Below, piece by piece: positions 14,532-22,888 of a DNA stretch of 38,502 nucleotides (the first letter of the stretch is position 1; every line of letters starts with the position of its first letter). The stretch comes from Crocinitomix sp. (GTDB lineage: Bacteria; Bacteroidota; Bacteroidia; Flavobacteriales_D; Crocinitomicaceae): assembly GCA_030836155.1 (NCBI GenBank), contig JAURQI010000090.1, positions 1-38,502 on the forward strand. Direction: 5' to 3'. The position numbers and the translations under genes are program-made. The notes under the pieces were generated by a model. The model was not told where the DNA came from. It did no database searches and saw nothing but the letters and a program-made list of their open reading frames with translations.

Positions 14532-16748
14532 ATGGCTGTAATAGGTAAAATTCAAAAAAATTCATTGCTATTACTTGTAGTTGTGGGATTAGCCATGTTG
14601 GCTTTTATTTTCACAGATTTTATTAAGGGTGGGGGTTCTGGACCGGAGCAAATTCCAACCGCTACATTGTATGGTGATCCAATTGATGAGCAGGCCTTCA
14701 GAGACTTGAAAGATGATTATGTGCTCCGTGCTCAAAACGATTTTGCTTATCAGCAAAAAGAGTTTACTGATGCTGATAGAAAATTAGCAGAGAATGATGC
14801 ATTTAATGAGTTGGTGAGAAAGACAATTCTAAATCAAGAATTTGAGAAATTAGGGATTGTCTGTACTCCAGATGAGCTAAACGATATGATTTTTGGAGAT
14901 CATATACACCCATGGGTGCGTCAAATCCCTTTGTTCAATGGGCCAGGTGGTTTCTCAAAAGACTCCGTCCAAAACTACATCACGACTTTAGAAATAGAAC
15001 CTGTTGGAGCTGATGATGAAACGATGCAAGGTTGGAAAGATCAACGTAAGCAATGGAAAAACTTCGAGGATGAATTGAAGTCTGCTCGTCAAGCCGATAA
15101 ATATGTTTCGATGATTCGTAGCGGATTGTATGTGAACAAGCTTGAAACAGAAAATCAATACTCAGCGCTTTATAGTAAGAAGCAGGTTAAATTTGTAATG
15201 CAGCGTTACAGAGATATTCCAGAGGAAGAAGTTACCCTAACGGATGAAGATCTGAAAGCTTTTTACGAAGAGCATAAGAACGAGAGTCTTTATGAGCAAG
15301 AAGAGTCTGCTGCAATTCGTATGGTTTACTTCCCAATTCAACCAACTGCTGAAGACATGGAAGAAATCAAGTCAAATATGGAAACGCTTAAGGAGCCTTT
15401 TAAAAACGCCGTAAGTGATATAGGTTTTGTTTATCAAAACAGTGATTCAGATTATTTGTCTGATTCTACCATTTTTAAATTGGGTATAGGTGCACAAAAC
15501 TTCGGTTTTAATAACGCACCTGGAGCAGGGGTTTACCCTGAAGCAATGGACGAGATGATGCAAAATGCCGAAACAGGTGATGTTGTTGGCCCGTTCATGG
15601 CTTTTGATAATAAAGCAAAACAAAATATGCTGGTGATTGCTAAGATTACAGATACACCAACAGAAAAGCAAGCTTGGGTACGTCACATATTAATTGGCGC
15701 TGGAGCAACAAGAACAGAGGAACGTGCCAAAGAAATCGCCGATAGTGTGATGCGCGTAATTCGTGCAAATGACAACTTTGTTGAAATGGTGAATGCGGTA
15801 AGTGAAGATCCAGGATCAAAACAAACAGGTGGTGAGTATAAGTGGTTTGATGAAAGAACCATGGTACCTGAGTTTACAGAAGCGTCATTTAATGGACCAA
15901 TCGGGAAATTACAATTAGTGAAAACGGCTTATGGATATCATATCGTTGAGGTATTGGGACAAGCAGATCGTAAAACGCCGAAATTGGCTGTTGTAGGTAA
16001 ATTTGTAAAACCAAGTGAAACAACTATCCGAAGAACAGAAGAGCGTGCTTACGATTTTATTTATCAGGTAACCGAGTCTGCAATGGATTCTGCATTCAGC
16101 AAAATTGCTTTAGACAGCAATATGACACCGCAAGCAACGAAAATGTTTATCTCAAATGAGTTTGTGATTGGGATGGCAGAAACAAGTAAGATTATGAAAT
16201 TTGCTTTTAATACGGCAGCAACTGAAGGTGAAATCTCTAATCCTATTCTGGATGACGGAAAATATGTAGTCGCTATCTTGGATAACAAGATTGAAGAAGG
16301 TGTACCAGCGTTTGAAGACATCAAAGAAGTAATGCGAGCAGAAGCTTTAAAAGAAAAGCAAGCTGAGAAATACATCGAAATAATGTCAGGGAAAAACTCA
16401 TTGGAAGAAATTGGCGAGTTATTAACTTACGGTGGAATTCAAACAGCGGAATTATCTTTTGATTCAAAATCAGTTTATAATGGTGGTGGTCAAGAGCCAG
16501 CAGTTATTGGAGCTTTGTTCCGTGATGAATTAAAAACAGGAAATATGACTGTTCCAATCCAAGGTAAAGATGGCGTTTATGTGTTTATCGTTGAAAGCGA
16601 AACACCTGCTCCTGAGACTACAGATACAGAAGTAGTTCGTGCTCCATTAGAAGTGCAGCGAAAAGGTTCGGCTGATCAAGCGGTTATTCAAGCACTACGT
16701 GAGAAGGCAGATTTGGAGGATAATCGCAAAAAGATCGAATTTAGATAA
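14532..16748 (+). CDS. PpiD/SurA-like peptidylprolyl isomerase
   Basis: The 738-residue protein is a membrane-anchored periplasmic folding factor. An N-terminal transmembrane helix (LLLLVVVGLAMLAFIFTDF) follows MAVIGKIQKNS, the standard opening of this Bacteroidota family. A SurA_N-type chaperone helical region covers about residues 45-300. A parvulin domain spans about residues 380-477, starting VRHILIGAG and ending GYHIVEVLGQ. A further parvulin-like or chaperone module extends to the C-terminus. By analogy with PpiD and SurA it should help outer-membrane and secreted proteins fold as they leave the Sec channel; cargo such as the beta-barrels and T9SS substrates in this window would be natural clients, but this is inference. 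A strong terminator follows. Confidence 0.88.
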   Translation: MAVIGKIQKNSLLLLVVVGLAMLAFIFTDFIKGGGSGPEQIPTATLYGDPIDEQAFRDLKDDYVLRAQNDFAYQQKEFTDADRKLAENDAFNELVRKTILNQEFEKLGIVCTPDELNDMIFGDHIHPWVRQIPLFNGPGGFSKDSVQNYITTLEIEPVGADDETMQGWKDQRKQWKNFEDELKSARQADKYVSMIRSGLYVNKLETENQYSALYSKKQVKFVMQRYRDIPEEEVTLTDEDLKAFYEEHKNESLYEQEESAAIRMVYFPIQPTAEDMEEIKSNMETLKEPFKNAVSDIGFVYQNSDSDYLSDSTIFKLGIGAQNFGFNNAPGAGVYPEAMDEMMQNAETGDVVGPFMAFDNKAKQNMLVIAKITDTPTEKQAWVRHILIGAGATRTEERAKEIADSVMRVIRANDNFVEMVNAVSEDPGSKQTGGEYKWFDERTMVPEFTEASFNGPIGKLQLVKTAYGYHIVEVLGQADRKTPKLAVVGKFVKPSETTIRRTEERAYDFIYQVTESAMDSAFSKIALDSNMTPQATKMFISNEFVIGMAETSKIMKFAFNTAATEGEISNPILDDGKYVVAILDNKIEEGVPAFEDIKEVMRAEALKEKQAEKYIEIMSGKNSLEEIGELLTYGGIQTAELSFDSKSVYNGGGQEPAVIGALFRDELKTGNMTVPIQGKDGVYVFIVESETPAPETTDTEVVRAPLEVQRKGSADQAVIQALREKADLEDNRKKIEFR

Positions 16749-16774
16749 TCAATAGATTTTTGAAAATATTGGAA

Positions 16775-16804
16775 AACCCTCGTCAAAGACGAGGGTTTTT
16801 TTTT
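16775..16804 (+). terminator. Rho-independent terminator after the PpiD-like gene
   Basis: AACCCTCGTC, loop AAA, GACGAGGGTT, then a run of T to 16804. Perfect 10-bp stem. Confidence 0.93.
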
Positions 16805-16845
16805 GCTTCTTTATTTATGAAGAGCAGGTATACAACTTTAATTCC

Positions 16846-16853
16846 TAACTTTG
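16846..16853 (+). promoter_or_regulatory. -7 promoter element of the thioesterase gene (TAACTTTG)
   Basis: Exact TAnnTTTG match, 18 bases before the ATG at 16872. The track's TTG start (16851) is the end of this element. Confidence 0.6.
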
Positions 16854-16871
16854 CAATTTAATTTGGAGATC

Positions 16872-17390
16872 ATGGCGAATCAAACTAAATATCCGAGTGC
16901 TTCAATAGCTACAACAACTAAGGTTGTGCTTCCGAATGATACAAATACCTTAGGCAAGCTATTTGGAGGCGCTTTAATGGCATGGATTGATGAGATTGCA
17001 GCTGTTGCCGCATTTCGACATTCCGGACGTGTAGCTGTTACCGCAGCGATTAACAACGTGTCTTTTAGCAAGCAGATTGATTTAGGAGCGATCGTTACGC
17101 TGAGCGCAAAAGTATCACGTGCGTTTAATTCCTCCATGGAAGTAATTATAGACGTTACTGTCGAAGATCGTGTAACAGGCGAGCAAGACTTGAGTAATCA
17201 AGCGATCTTGACATTTGTAGCGGTTGATCAGAATGGGAGAAGTATCGCTGTGCCGGAGATTACACCTGAAACGGAAGAAGATCAAGCACGGTATGACGCA
17301 GCTTTGCGCAGAAGGCAATTAAGTTTAGTCATTGCTGGTAGAATGAAAGCGGAAGACGCGACGGAATTGCGCGCAATTTTTAAAGCCTAG
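16872..17390 (+). CDS. Acyl-CoA thioesterase, hotdog fold (YciA/BACH-like)
   Basis: From the ATG at 16872 (MANQTKYPSASIA) the protein has 172 residues. It is a single hotdog domain with the acyl-CoA thioesterase hallmark LPNDTNTLGKLFGGALMAW, a central helix with the Asp of WIDEIAA, and the strand segment VTAAINNVSF. This family hydrolyses acyl-CoA to free CoA and fatty acid in the cytoplasm. The C-terminal 30 residues are a charged helix. Chain-length preference cannot be told from sequence. The ATG is preferred over the TTG at 16851, which is part of the promoter. The stop lies two bases from that of the convergent glycosyltransferase gene, with no terminator between. Confidence 0.9.
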   Translation: MANQTKYPSASIATTTKVVLPNDTNTLGKLFGGALMAWIDEIAAVAAFRHSGRVAVTAAINNVSFSKQIDLGAIVTLSAKVSRAFNSSMEVIIDVTVEDRVTGEQDLSNQAILTFVAVDQNGRSIAVPEITPETEEDQARYDAALRRRQLSLVIAGRMKAEDATELRAIFKA

Positions 17391-17392
17391 CA

Positions 17393-18367
17393 TCAGCGGT
17401 TTGTCGCTGCTGCAATCTCCTCTAAATCTTGTAACTCCATACATTTAAAATGACCTTTCGGGCATTTTTGATGTCCGATTTTCGAGCAAGGGCGGCAAGG
17501 CAGTTCCACTTGATGAATCGTAAATAGCGCCCTGTCTGAAGGTAGATAAGGATACATCCCCAATTCCGGAACGGTATTTCCCCATATAGAAATAATCGGT
17601 TTTTTAAATGCCGCAGCGATGTGCATAAGGCCCGTGTCGTGAGTAATCACTTTTTTGGCATTTTTTATGACCAAAGCCGATTCATTTAAATGCATTCGCC
17701 CGCATAAGTTAATACCATTAGTACATTTTTCGGCTATTTGTTTGCCCGCTTCAATGTCCGTTGGTCCACCGAGTAACAATACGGTCGAATCAATTTTTTG
17801 AATCAACGCAATCAATTTGTTGACAGGCATTTTTTTGGTGGCAAATTGAGCGCCGATGGCCACAGCAACATAATCTTTGATATGCTCGATGTCACTTGGT
17901 AAAATTACATTGACGGGCAGGAAATAATCTAATCCTTCCTTGTCATTTTCCACCCCGAGTGAAGCGACCGCTTCAAAATAACGATCTACCACATGAATAT
18001 CTGGCATCTTACGACGCTTAAAAGTCGTAAGCATAAATTTTTCAAAATTCAATTTCGGGAAAGCTTTTGAAGCAGTTTTGAGTTTTTGCTTTAATCGCCA
18101 TGTGCGCAAATTGTGGTGTAGGTCCACAACAAAATTGAACTCTTCTGCCTTTAATTGAGGTAATACTTCATCAATATCATTGTCGATGGTATGTACTTTA
18201 GACACATACTCATTTTGCTCGACAATAAAACGAAAAGATGATTTGGTCAAATAGTGAATTTCAATTTCAGGATGTTGTTTTTTTAAACAACGTAAGATAG
18301 GGCTGGTTAATACAATATCCCCAATTGAACTGAATCTTATGACTAATACCTTTTTCAAGATGTTCAA
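17393..18367 (-). CDS. Glycosyltransferase family 9 (heptosyltransferase-like)
   Basis: About 321-324 residues. The N-terminus LVIRFSSIGDIVLTSPILR is the family 9 signature of ADP-heptose:lipopolysaccharide heptosyltransferases. The C-terminal nucleotide-sugar half has KKVITHDTGLMHIAAAF and PIISIWGNTVPELG. It probably adds a sugar to the LPS core or another envelope glycan on the cytoplasmic side of the inner membrane. A cysteine-rich tail (LPCRPCSKIGHQKCPKGHFKC) is typical of this subgroup. The start is uncertain: no ATG exists before the conserved motif. The track's TTG at 18367 is part of a TAACTTTG promoter element, leaving a TTG at 18358 (MKKVLVIRFSS) as the most natural start. Confidence 0.87.
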   Translation of the reverse strand: MNILKKVLVIRFSSIGDIVLTSPILRCLKKQHPEIEIHYLTKSSFRFIVEQNEYVSKVHTIDNDIDEVLPQLKAEEFNFVVDLHHNLRTWRLKQKLKTASKAFPKLNFEKFMLTTFKRRKMPDIHVVDRYFEAVASLGVENDKEGLDYFLPVNVILPSDIEHIKDYVAVAIGAQFATKKMPVNKLIALIQKIDSTVLLLGGPTDIEAGKQIAEKCTNGINLCGRMHLNESALVIKNAKKVITHDTGLMHIAAAFKKPIISIWGNTVPELGMYPYLPSDRALFTIHQVELPCRPCSKIGHQKCPKGHFKCMELQDLEEIAAATNR

Positions 18368-18372
18368 AGTTA
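18365..18372 (-). promoter_or_regulatory. -7 promoter-like element overlapping the glycosyltransferase 9 start (TAACTTTG)
   Basis: An exact TAnnTTTG match on the minus strand whose last three bases are the annotated TTG start. If used, transcription would begin within a few bases of the alternative TTG at 18358, giving an almost leaderless message. Confidence 0.4.
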
Positions 18373-18449
18373 AACAATCGATTGGTGTTTAATTCATTTT
18401 TTTTGAATTACCAGCACAAGTTCATTTTTGAAAGCAAGAAGATATCGGA

Positions 18450-18902
18450 TTATTCCTTTTGTTTTGTATCGATTGTGATGGTAACGGGTCCATCATTCAC
18501 AAGAGCAACTTTCATATCACCACCGAACTCTCCCGTTTCAATTTTACCAATAATTTCTTCTTCTAATTTTTTTATGAATGAGGTATAAAGTGGAATAGCA
18601 ATTTCAGGTATGGCAGCACGGATAAATGAAGGGCGATTGCCTTTTTTGGTTTTAGCATGAAGTGTAAATTGACTGACGATAAGAACATCTCCATTAACGT
18701 CATTAATAGAACAATTCATCAGACCTTCATCATCGCTAAAAATGCGCAATTTGCTAATTTTTGCTGCTAACCAATCTACATCTGCTTGATCATCATCAGA
18801 TTCAATCCCCAACAAGATTAATAAACCGCGTCCAATAGAACCAACAATAACGTCATCAATCGTTACACTGGCTTCAGAAACACGTTGTAAAACGACTCTC
18901 AT
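18450..18902 (-). CDS. dtd: D-aminoacyl-tRNA deacylase
   Basis: The 150-residue protein hydrolyses D-aminoacyl-tRNAs (and mischarged Gly-tRNA-Ala), recycling tRNA. It starts MRVVLQRVSEASVTI, has the active-site strand SQFTLHAKTKKGNRPSF and ends with the NDGPVTITIDT segment whose Gly-Pro motif gives chiral selectivity. The length is normal. The ATG follows the rsgA stop directly (TAAATG), so the two form one operon and are both translation-quality or ribosome factors. Confidence 0.96.
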   Translation of the reverse strand: MRVVLQRVSEASVTIDDVIVGSIGRGLLILLGIESDDDQADVDWLAAKISKLRIFSDDEGLMNCSINDVNGDVLIVSQFTLHAKTKKGNRPSFIRAAIPEIAIPLYTSFIKKLEEEIIGKIETGEFGGDMKVALVNDGPVTITIDTKQKE

Positions 18903-19877
18903 TTATTTGTAAATATCTTTTCGGTACGTTTCTGATTCATCATCTTCCATCATATTGAGGTAATTCAGGTACCGACTCTCAGCGATTTCATCTCCATAAA
19001 ACGCCTCTTTGATGGCACATTTAGGTTCGTTCATATGCTGGCAATCATTGAATTTGCATTCCAGCAATAAGTCTCGCATTTCAGGAAAATAATGGGATAA
19101 AATCTTTTTATCAAAATCGATCAAACCAAAAGCACGAATACCTGGTGTGTCAATTATAAAACCACCGGTCTCTAACTCAAACATCTCAGCAAAAGTAGTG
19201 GTGTGAAGACCAGAAGAATGACTCTCCGATATTTCACCTGTTCGGAGATTTAAATCTGGAGCAAGTGTATTAATTAAAGTTGATTTGCCGACTCCGCTAT
19301 GTCCACCGAACATCACTTTTTTTCCTTTGATCTCCTCGCGAATAAAGGCAACTGATTCAGGACGTTTAGCGGATATAGTTTCACAAGGATAGCCGACACA
19401 CTCATATATTTTTTTTAGTTTTTCCATGGCGTCGATCTCTACTTGTGTGTATAAATCGATCTTATTGAACAATAAGGTAACTGGAATATGATACGCTTCT
19501 GCCGTTACTAAGAATCGATCAATAAAACCTGTTTGCGTCTGAGGAGCAACAAGCGTAACCAAGAGATAAACGCGATCGATATTCGCAGCTAAAATATGCG
19601 ATCGTTTACTCAGGTTAATTGACTTTCGAATGATGTAGTTTTTACGCGGTAAAATCTTTTTAATGACTCCGGTTTCCTCGTCTGATTCTATTTCAAATTC
19701 TATATGGTCGCCGACAGCTACCGGATTCGTTGATTTTATCCCTGCTAACCTGAGTTTGCCGCGAATACGACAATCCCATCTTTTTCCTGCCTCATCCATA
19801 ACAGAGTACCAGCTACCAGTTGATTTTATTACAGTTCCTTTTTTCAGTTTTTTTGAATTTGATCTAAAATTAAACAT
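18903..19877 (-). CDS. rsgA: Ribosome small-subunit-dependent GTPase A
   Basis: The 324-residue circularly permuted GTPase checks late 30S maturation. An N-terminal OB fold (about 1-75) is followed by the GTPase with motifs in permuted order: LLFNKIDL (G4), then GGHSGVGKSTLIN (G1) and IIDTPGIRAFG (G3). The C-terminal zinc module shows CKFNDCQHMNEPKC, with three Cys and one His in the expected pattern. ATG at 19877. It is the first gene of an rsgA-dtd operon and is divergent from the family 2 glycosyltransferase; I do not see an exact -7 element for it in the 84-base gap. Confidence 0.96.
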   Translation of the reverse strand: MFNFRSNSKKLKKGTVIKSTGSWYSVMDEAGKRWDCRIRGKLRLAGIKSTNPVAVGDHIEFEIESDEETGVIKKILPRKNYIIRKSINLSKRSHILAANIDRVYLLVTLVAPQTQTGFIDRFLVTAEAYHIPVTLLFNKIDLYTQVEIDAMEKLKKIYECVGYPCETISAKRPESVAFIREEIKGKKVMFGGHSGVGKSTLINTLAPDLNLRTGEISESHSSGLHTTTFAEMFELETGGFIIDTPGIRAFGLIDFDKKILSHYFPEMRDLLLECKFNDCQHMNEPKCAIKEAFYGDEIAESRYLNYLNMMEDDESETYRKDIYK

Positions 19878-19948
19878 TATCCAACTATTCTACCGCAGAA
19901 AAGTCATGGCATTTTTTAACCATTTATTCAATATATCACTGAAACATT

Positions 19949-19956
19949 TATCTTTG
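19949..19956 (+). promoter_or_regulatory. -7 promoter element five bases before the glycosyltransferase 2 start (TATCTTTG)
   Basis: Exact TAnnTTTG match. Only five bases separate its last G from the ATG at 19962, so the message would be leaderless or nearly so. Confidence 0.5.
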
Positions 19957-19961
19957 GTCTC

Positions 19962-20678
19962 ATGCAAAAGCTCTCCATCATCATACCTGTCTTTAACGAG
20001 GCAAATACCATTGGTGAAGTTTTGCAGCTAATTGATAAACTGCCATTGGTAGGAGATATCGATAAGGAAGTGATTGTTGTAGATGATTGTTCAACAGATC
20101 GGTCCTCTTCTGAGATAAAAAAAGCACTCGAAACGGTTTCTAAAGAAAATTTTATTTTGTTGGAACATGAAGTGAATAAAGGAAAAGGTGGAGCAATTCA
20201 TACTGGTATTCAAAAGGCCACAGGAGACTATATTATCATTCAAGATGCAGATCTAGAATTGGATCCTAAAGAGATTAATTTTCTCATTAAAGGAGTGACA
20301 GAGCAGGGTGCTGACATTGTATATGGTTCCCGATTTTTAGGTAAAGAAGTAAAGGGCGGATCCTTTTTGAGTAATCTAGCAAATGGATTTTTAACCCGCC
20401 TATCTAACTGGATTTTTGGCATTCGGATTACGGATATGGAAACCTGTTATAAACTAGTACCAGCAACTGAATTTAAATCCTTAAAACTCGTGGAGCAGCG
20501 TTTTGGTTTTGAACCGGAGATTACGGCAAAACTTGCAAAGAATAAATCGTTAAAATGGGCTGAGGTCCCGATTTCATATAACGCCCGTTCAGAGGAGCAA
20601 GGAAAAAAAATTGGTTGGAAAGATGGATTTCGCGCCGTTTGGTGCATCTTAAAATATGGGCTGGGTAAAACAAGGTGA
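19962..20678 (+). CDS. Glycosyltransferase family 2 (polyprenyl-phosphate sugar transferase-like)
   Basis: A 238-residue GT-A enzyme resembling dolichyl/undecaprenyl-phosphate mannose or glucose synthases. Visible are the donor-binding IIIPVFNEANTIGEVL and VVDDCSTDRSS, the DxD-type metal site IIQDADLELDP, the RFLG segment, and the acceptor-side TDMETCYKL characteristic of the DPM1 branch. No C-terminal membrane helices are present, so it is a peripheral enzyme that likely charges a lipid carrier for envelope glycan or protein O-glycosylation. The sugar is not predictable. The ATG at 19962 is the only start that keeps the first strand, although it lies very close to a promoter element. Confidence 0.87.
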   Translation: MQKLSIIIPVFNEANTIGEVLQLIDKLPLVGDIDKEVIVVDDCSTDRSSSEIKKALETVSKENFILLEHEVNKGKGGAIHTGIQKATGDYIIIQDADLELDPKEINFLIKGVTEQGADIVYGSRFLGKEVKGGSFLSNLANGFLTRLSNWIFGIRITDMETCYKLVPATEFKSLKLVEQRFGFEPEITAKLAKNKSLKWAEVPISYNARSEEQGKKIGWKDGFRAVWCILKYGLGKTR

Positions 20679-20763
20679 TTTGCCATTGAAACGCGATATT
20701 TACCAATCCAATCAGAAAGAAAAATCCTTAACCTTTTTTAGCATAACCTATTGAATACAATCG

Positions 20764-20771
20764 TAAATTTG
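20764..20771 (+). promoter_or_regulatory. -7 promoter element of the dCMP deaminase gene (TAAATTTG)
   Basis: Exact TAnnTTTG match 29 bases before the GTG start at 20801; probably drives the deaminase, the S41 peptidase and perhaps the methyltransferase beyond. Confidence 0.55.
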
Positions 20772-20800
20772 TACGTTCAACAATTGCCAAGCATATAGTA

Positions 20801-21223
20801 GTGACAAAAAAACAAGAGAAATACGATAGAGCTTATTTACGAATGGCCGCCGAGTGGGCAAAACTTTCTCACTGTAACCGAAAACAGGTCGGCGCATTAA
20901 TTGTTAAGAATAAGACGATCATTTCTGACGGGTATAATGGAACTCCCTCTGGTTTCACCAATGCTTGTGAAGATGATCAGGGAGAAACACATTGGTATGT
21001 TTTACATGCAGAAGCCAATGCGATATTGAAAGTAGCAAAATCTACACAAAACGCAGAGGGGGCTACCTTATATATAACGCTTTCACCTTGCAAAGGATGT
21101 AGCAAATTGATCATTCAGGCAGGTATTAAGCGCGTTGTTTATTTGAAACAATATAAAGATCAATCGGGTGTTGAATTTCTAGAGAAATTTGGCATACACG
21201 TTAACCATTTAGAAGAATTATGA
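20801..21223 (+). CDS. Deoxycytidylate (dCMP) deaminase family protein
   Basis: A 140-residue zinc deaminase that would convert dCMP to dUMP for thymidylate synthesis. The zinc site is complete: HAEANAI supplies His and the catalytic Glu, and LSPCKGC supplies two Cys. The N-terminal CNRKQVGALIVKNKTIISDGYNGTPSG is typical of the dCMP branch rather than cytidine deaminases. It starts with GTG, the only suitable codon. Its TGA overlaps the ATG of the next gene (ATGA), so it is translationally coupled with the S41 peptidase. Confidence 0.9.
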   Translation: MTKKQEKYDRAYLRMAAEWAKLSHCNRKQVGALIVKNKTIISDGYNGTPSGFTNACEDDQGETHWYVLHAEANAILKVAKSTQNAEGATLYITLSPCKGCSKLIIQAGIKRVVYLKQYKDQSGVEFLEKFGIHVNHLEEL

Positions 21224-22842
21224 TTGAGACACCACAGCAGCAACAGCCTTTAGCGGAACCACCGAGTGGACCGAATTATACATTCTTAATTCCCATATTA
21301 ATGGGTGTGACATTGGCTATTGGCTTGTGGCTGGGCACTATGTTTATTCCTTCAAGCGGGAGCGGTTCAATGATCACCGAAACGTCCAATAAATACAATA
21401 CGGTTCTGCAAATGATTGAGGATAATTATGTAGACACCGTTGATAATCAACTGTTGATTGAAAGCTCAATTCAAGGAATGATTGAAAAATTAGATCCGCA
21501 TAGTAGCTATATTCCTGCCAAAGATCTGCAGGGAGTGAACGAACAGTTAGATGGCAAATTCGGTGGCGTAGGCATCCGTTTTTTGATTCATAATGACACA
21601 TTAGTGGCTACGCATGTATTGCCAGGGTCACCATCTATGGCAGCTGGAATGCTACCAGGAGATCGAATCATTAAAGTAGATGATGAACATATTGCTGATG
21701 GCGAAGCAACCAATGAAAAAGTAATGGATCTCCTGAAAGGGAAAGAAGGAACAGAAGTAATTGTTACGGTTTATCGTAAGGGTATCACGAAAGATTTGTC
21801 GATTACGCGAGGATCAATAGGCGTGAGTAGTATAGATGCTGCTATTATGCTTACACCAGAAATTGGTTTTATCAAGTTAAATAGCTTTACCTTTTTAGCG
21901 GGGAAAGAGTTTAAAGCAGCAGCGAAAGAGTTGAAGGAAAAGGGAATGAAGAAGTTGATTTTCGATTTACGGAATAATGGTGGTGGATATATGAGTGCCG
22001 CAACTGATATTGTGGATGAATTTTTAGGTGCTGGAAAACTCATCGTTTATACAGAAGGACGCCAATCGGAGCGAGACGAATACTTCTCTTCATCTCGAGG
22101 GATATTGGAAGAAACAGAGGTTGTCGTATTAATCAATTCCTTATCAGCATCAGCGAGCGAAATTGTAGCTGGTGCTATTCAAGATAATGACCGTGGTTTT
22201 ATCATGGGACGTCGATCATTTGGAAAAGGACTGGTTCAAGATCAAATGGAATTAAAGGATGGATCTGCATTACGATTAACCATTTCACGTTATTATACCC
22301 CAACAGGCCGGTGTATTCAGAAACCCTATGGTAACGGTGTCGATTATGAAAATGACTATTTCCATCGCATTGAAAATGGTGAATTACTCAATGAGGACAG
22401 TGTAAAGGTAGATGAATCTTTAAAGTTTGAAACTCCTGGTGGCCGCATTGTATATGGGGGAGGCGGGATCTATCCAGATGTCTTTATTCCAAATGACACT
22501 TCTGGAGCATCTTATTATCTCACAGAGTTATATTACGCAGGAGTTTTTAACCATTGGGCGATTGATTATTTGGATAAAAATAGAGAGCGATTAAATGATT
22601 TTGACGCTTTTACACGTCGATTTAACGTGACACCTGATATGTTTGAGCGTTTTATTAATTATGCGACAACTTTAGGCATTGAGCGTAACAATATTGACAT
22701 CATTACATCCAGAAGTGTTATCAAAAATAGAATGAAAGCAGAAATTGCACGTCATGTTTGGGAGGACAATGGATATTACTCCGTTTATGTTGAAGATGAT
22801 TTAGATGTGCAGTCCGCATTGGAACATTTAAAGAAACTGTAA
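21220..22842 (+). CDS. S41 family C-terminal processing peptidase (CtpA/Prc-like)
   Basis: The 540-residue serine protease trims or degrades proteins by their C-termini in the periplasm. After a short cytoplasmic N-terminus an anchor helix (YTFLIPILMGVTLAIGLWLG) is followed by the cap region with LDPHSSYI, a PDZ domain (FGGVGIRF to VYRKG, about residues 105-190) and the S41 core. By alignment to E. coli Prc the catalytic dyad is Ser311 in SLSASASEIVAG and Lys336 in RSFGKGLVQ; the 25-residue spacing matches. A C-terminal extension of about 120 residues follows the core. It overlaps the deaminase gene by four bases. Confidence 0.93.
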   Translation: MIETPQQQQPLAEPPSGPNYTFLIPILMGVTLAIGLWLGTMFIPSSGSGSMITETSNKYNTVLQMIEDNYVDTVDNQLLIESSIQGMIEKLDPHSSYIPAKDLQGVNEQLDGKFGGVGIRFLIHNDTLVATHVLPGSPSMAAGMLPGDRIIKVDDEHIADGEATNEKVMDLLKGKEGTEVIVTVYRKGITKDLSITRGSIGVSSIDAAIMLTPEIGFIKLNSFTFLAGKEFKAAAKELKEKGMKKLIFDLRNNGGGYMSAATDIVDEFLGAGKLIVYTEGRQSERDEYFSSSRGILEETEVVVLINSLSASASEIVAGAIQDNDRGFIMGRRSFGKGLVQDQMELKDGSALRLTISRYYTPTGRCIQKPYGNGVDYENDYFHRIENGELLNEDSVKVDESLKFETPGGRIVYGGGGIYPDVFIPNDTSGASYYLTELYYAGVFNHWAIDYLDKNRERLNDFDAFTRRFNVTPDMFERFINYATTLGIERNNIDIITSRSVIKNRMKAEIARHVWEDNGYYSVYVEDDLDVQSALEHLKKL

Positions 22843-22888
22843 GTTATAGCGAATTATTCGTCTATACTTTTAACAAGAAAACATAATT

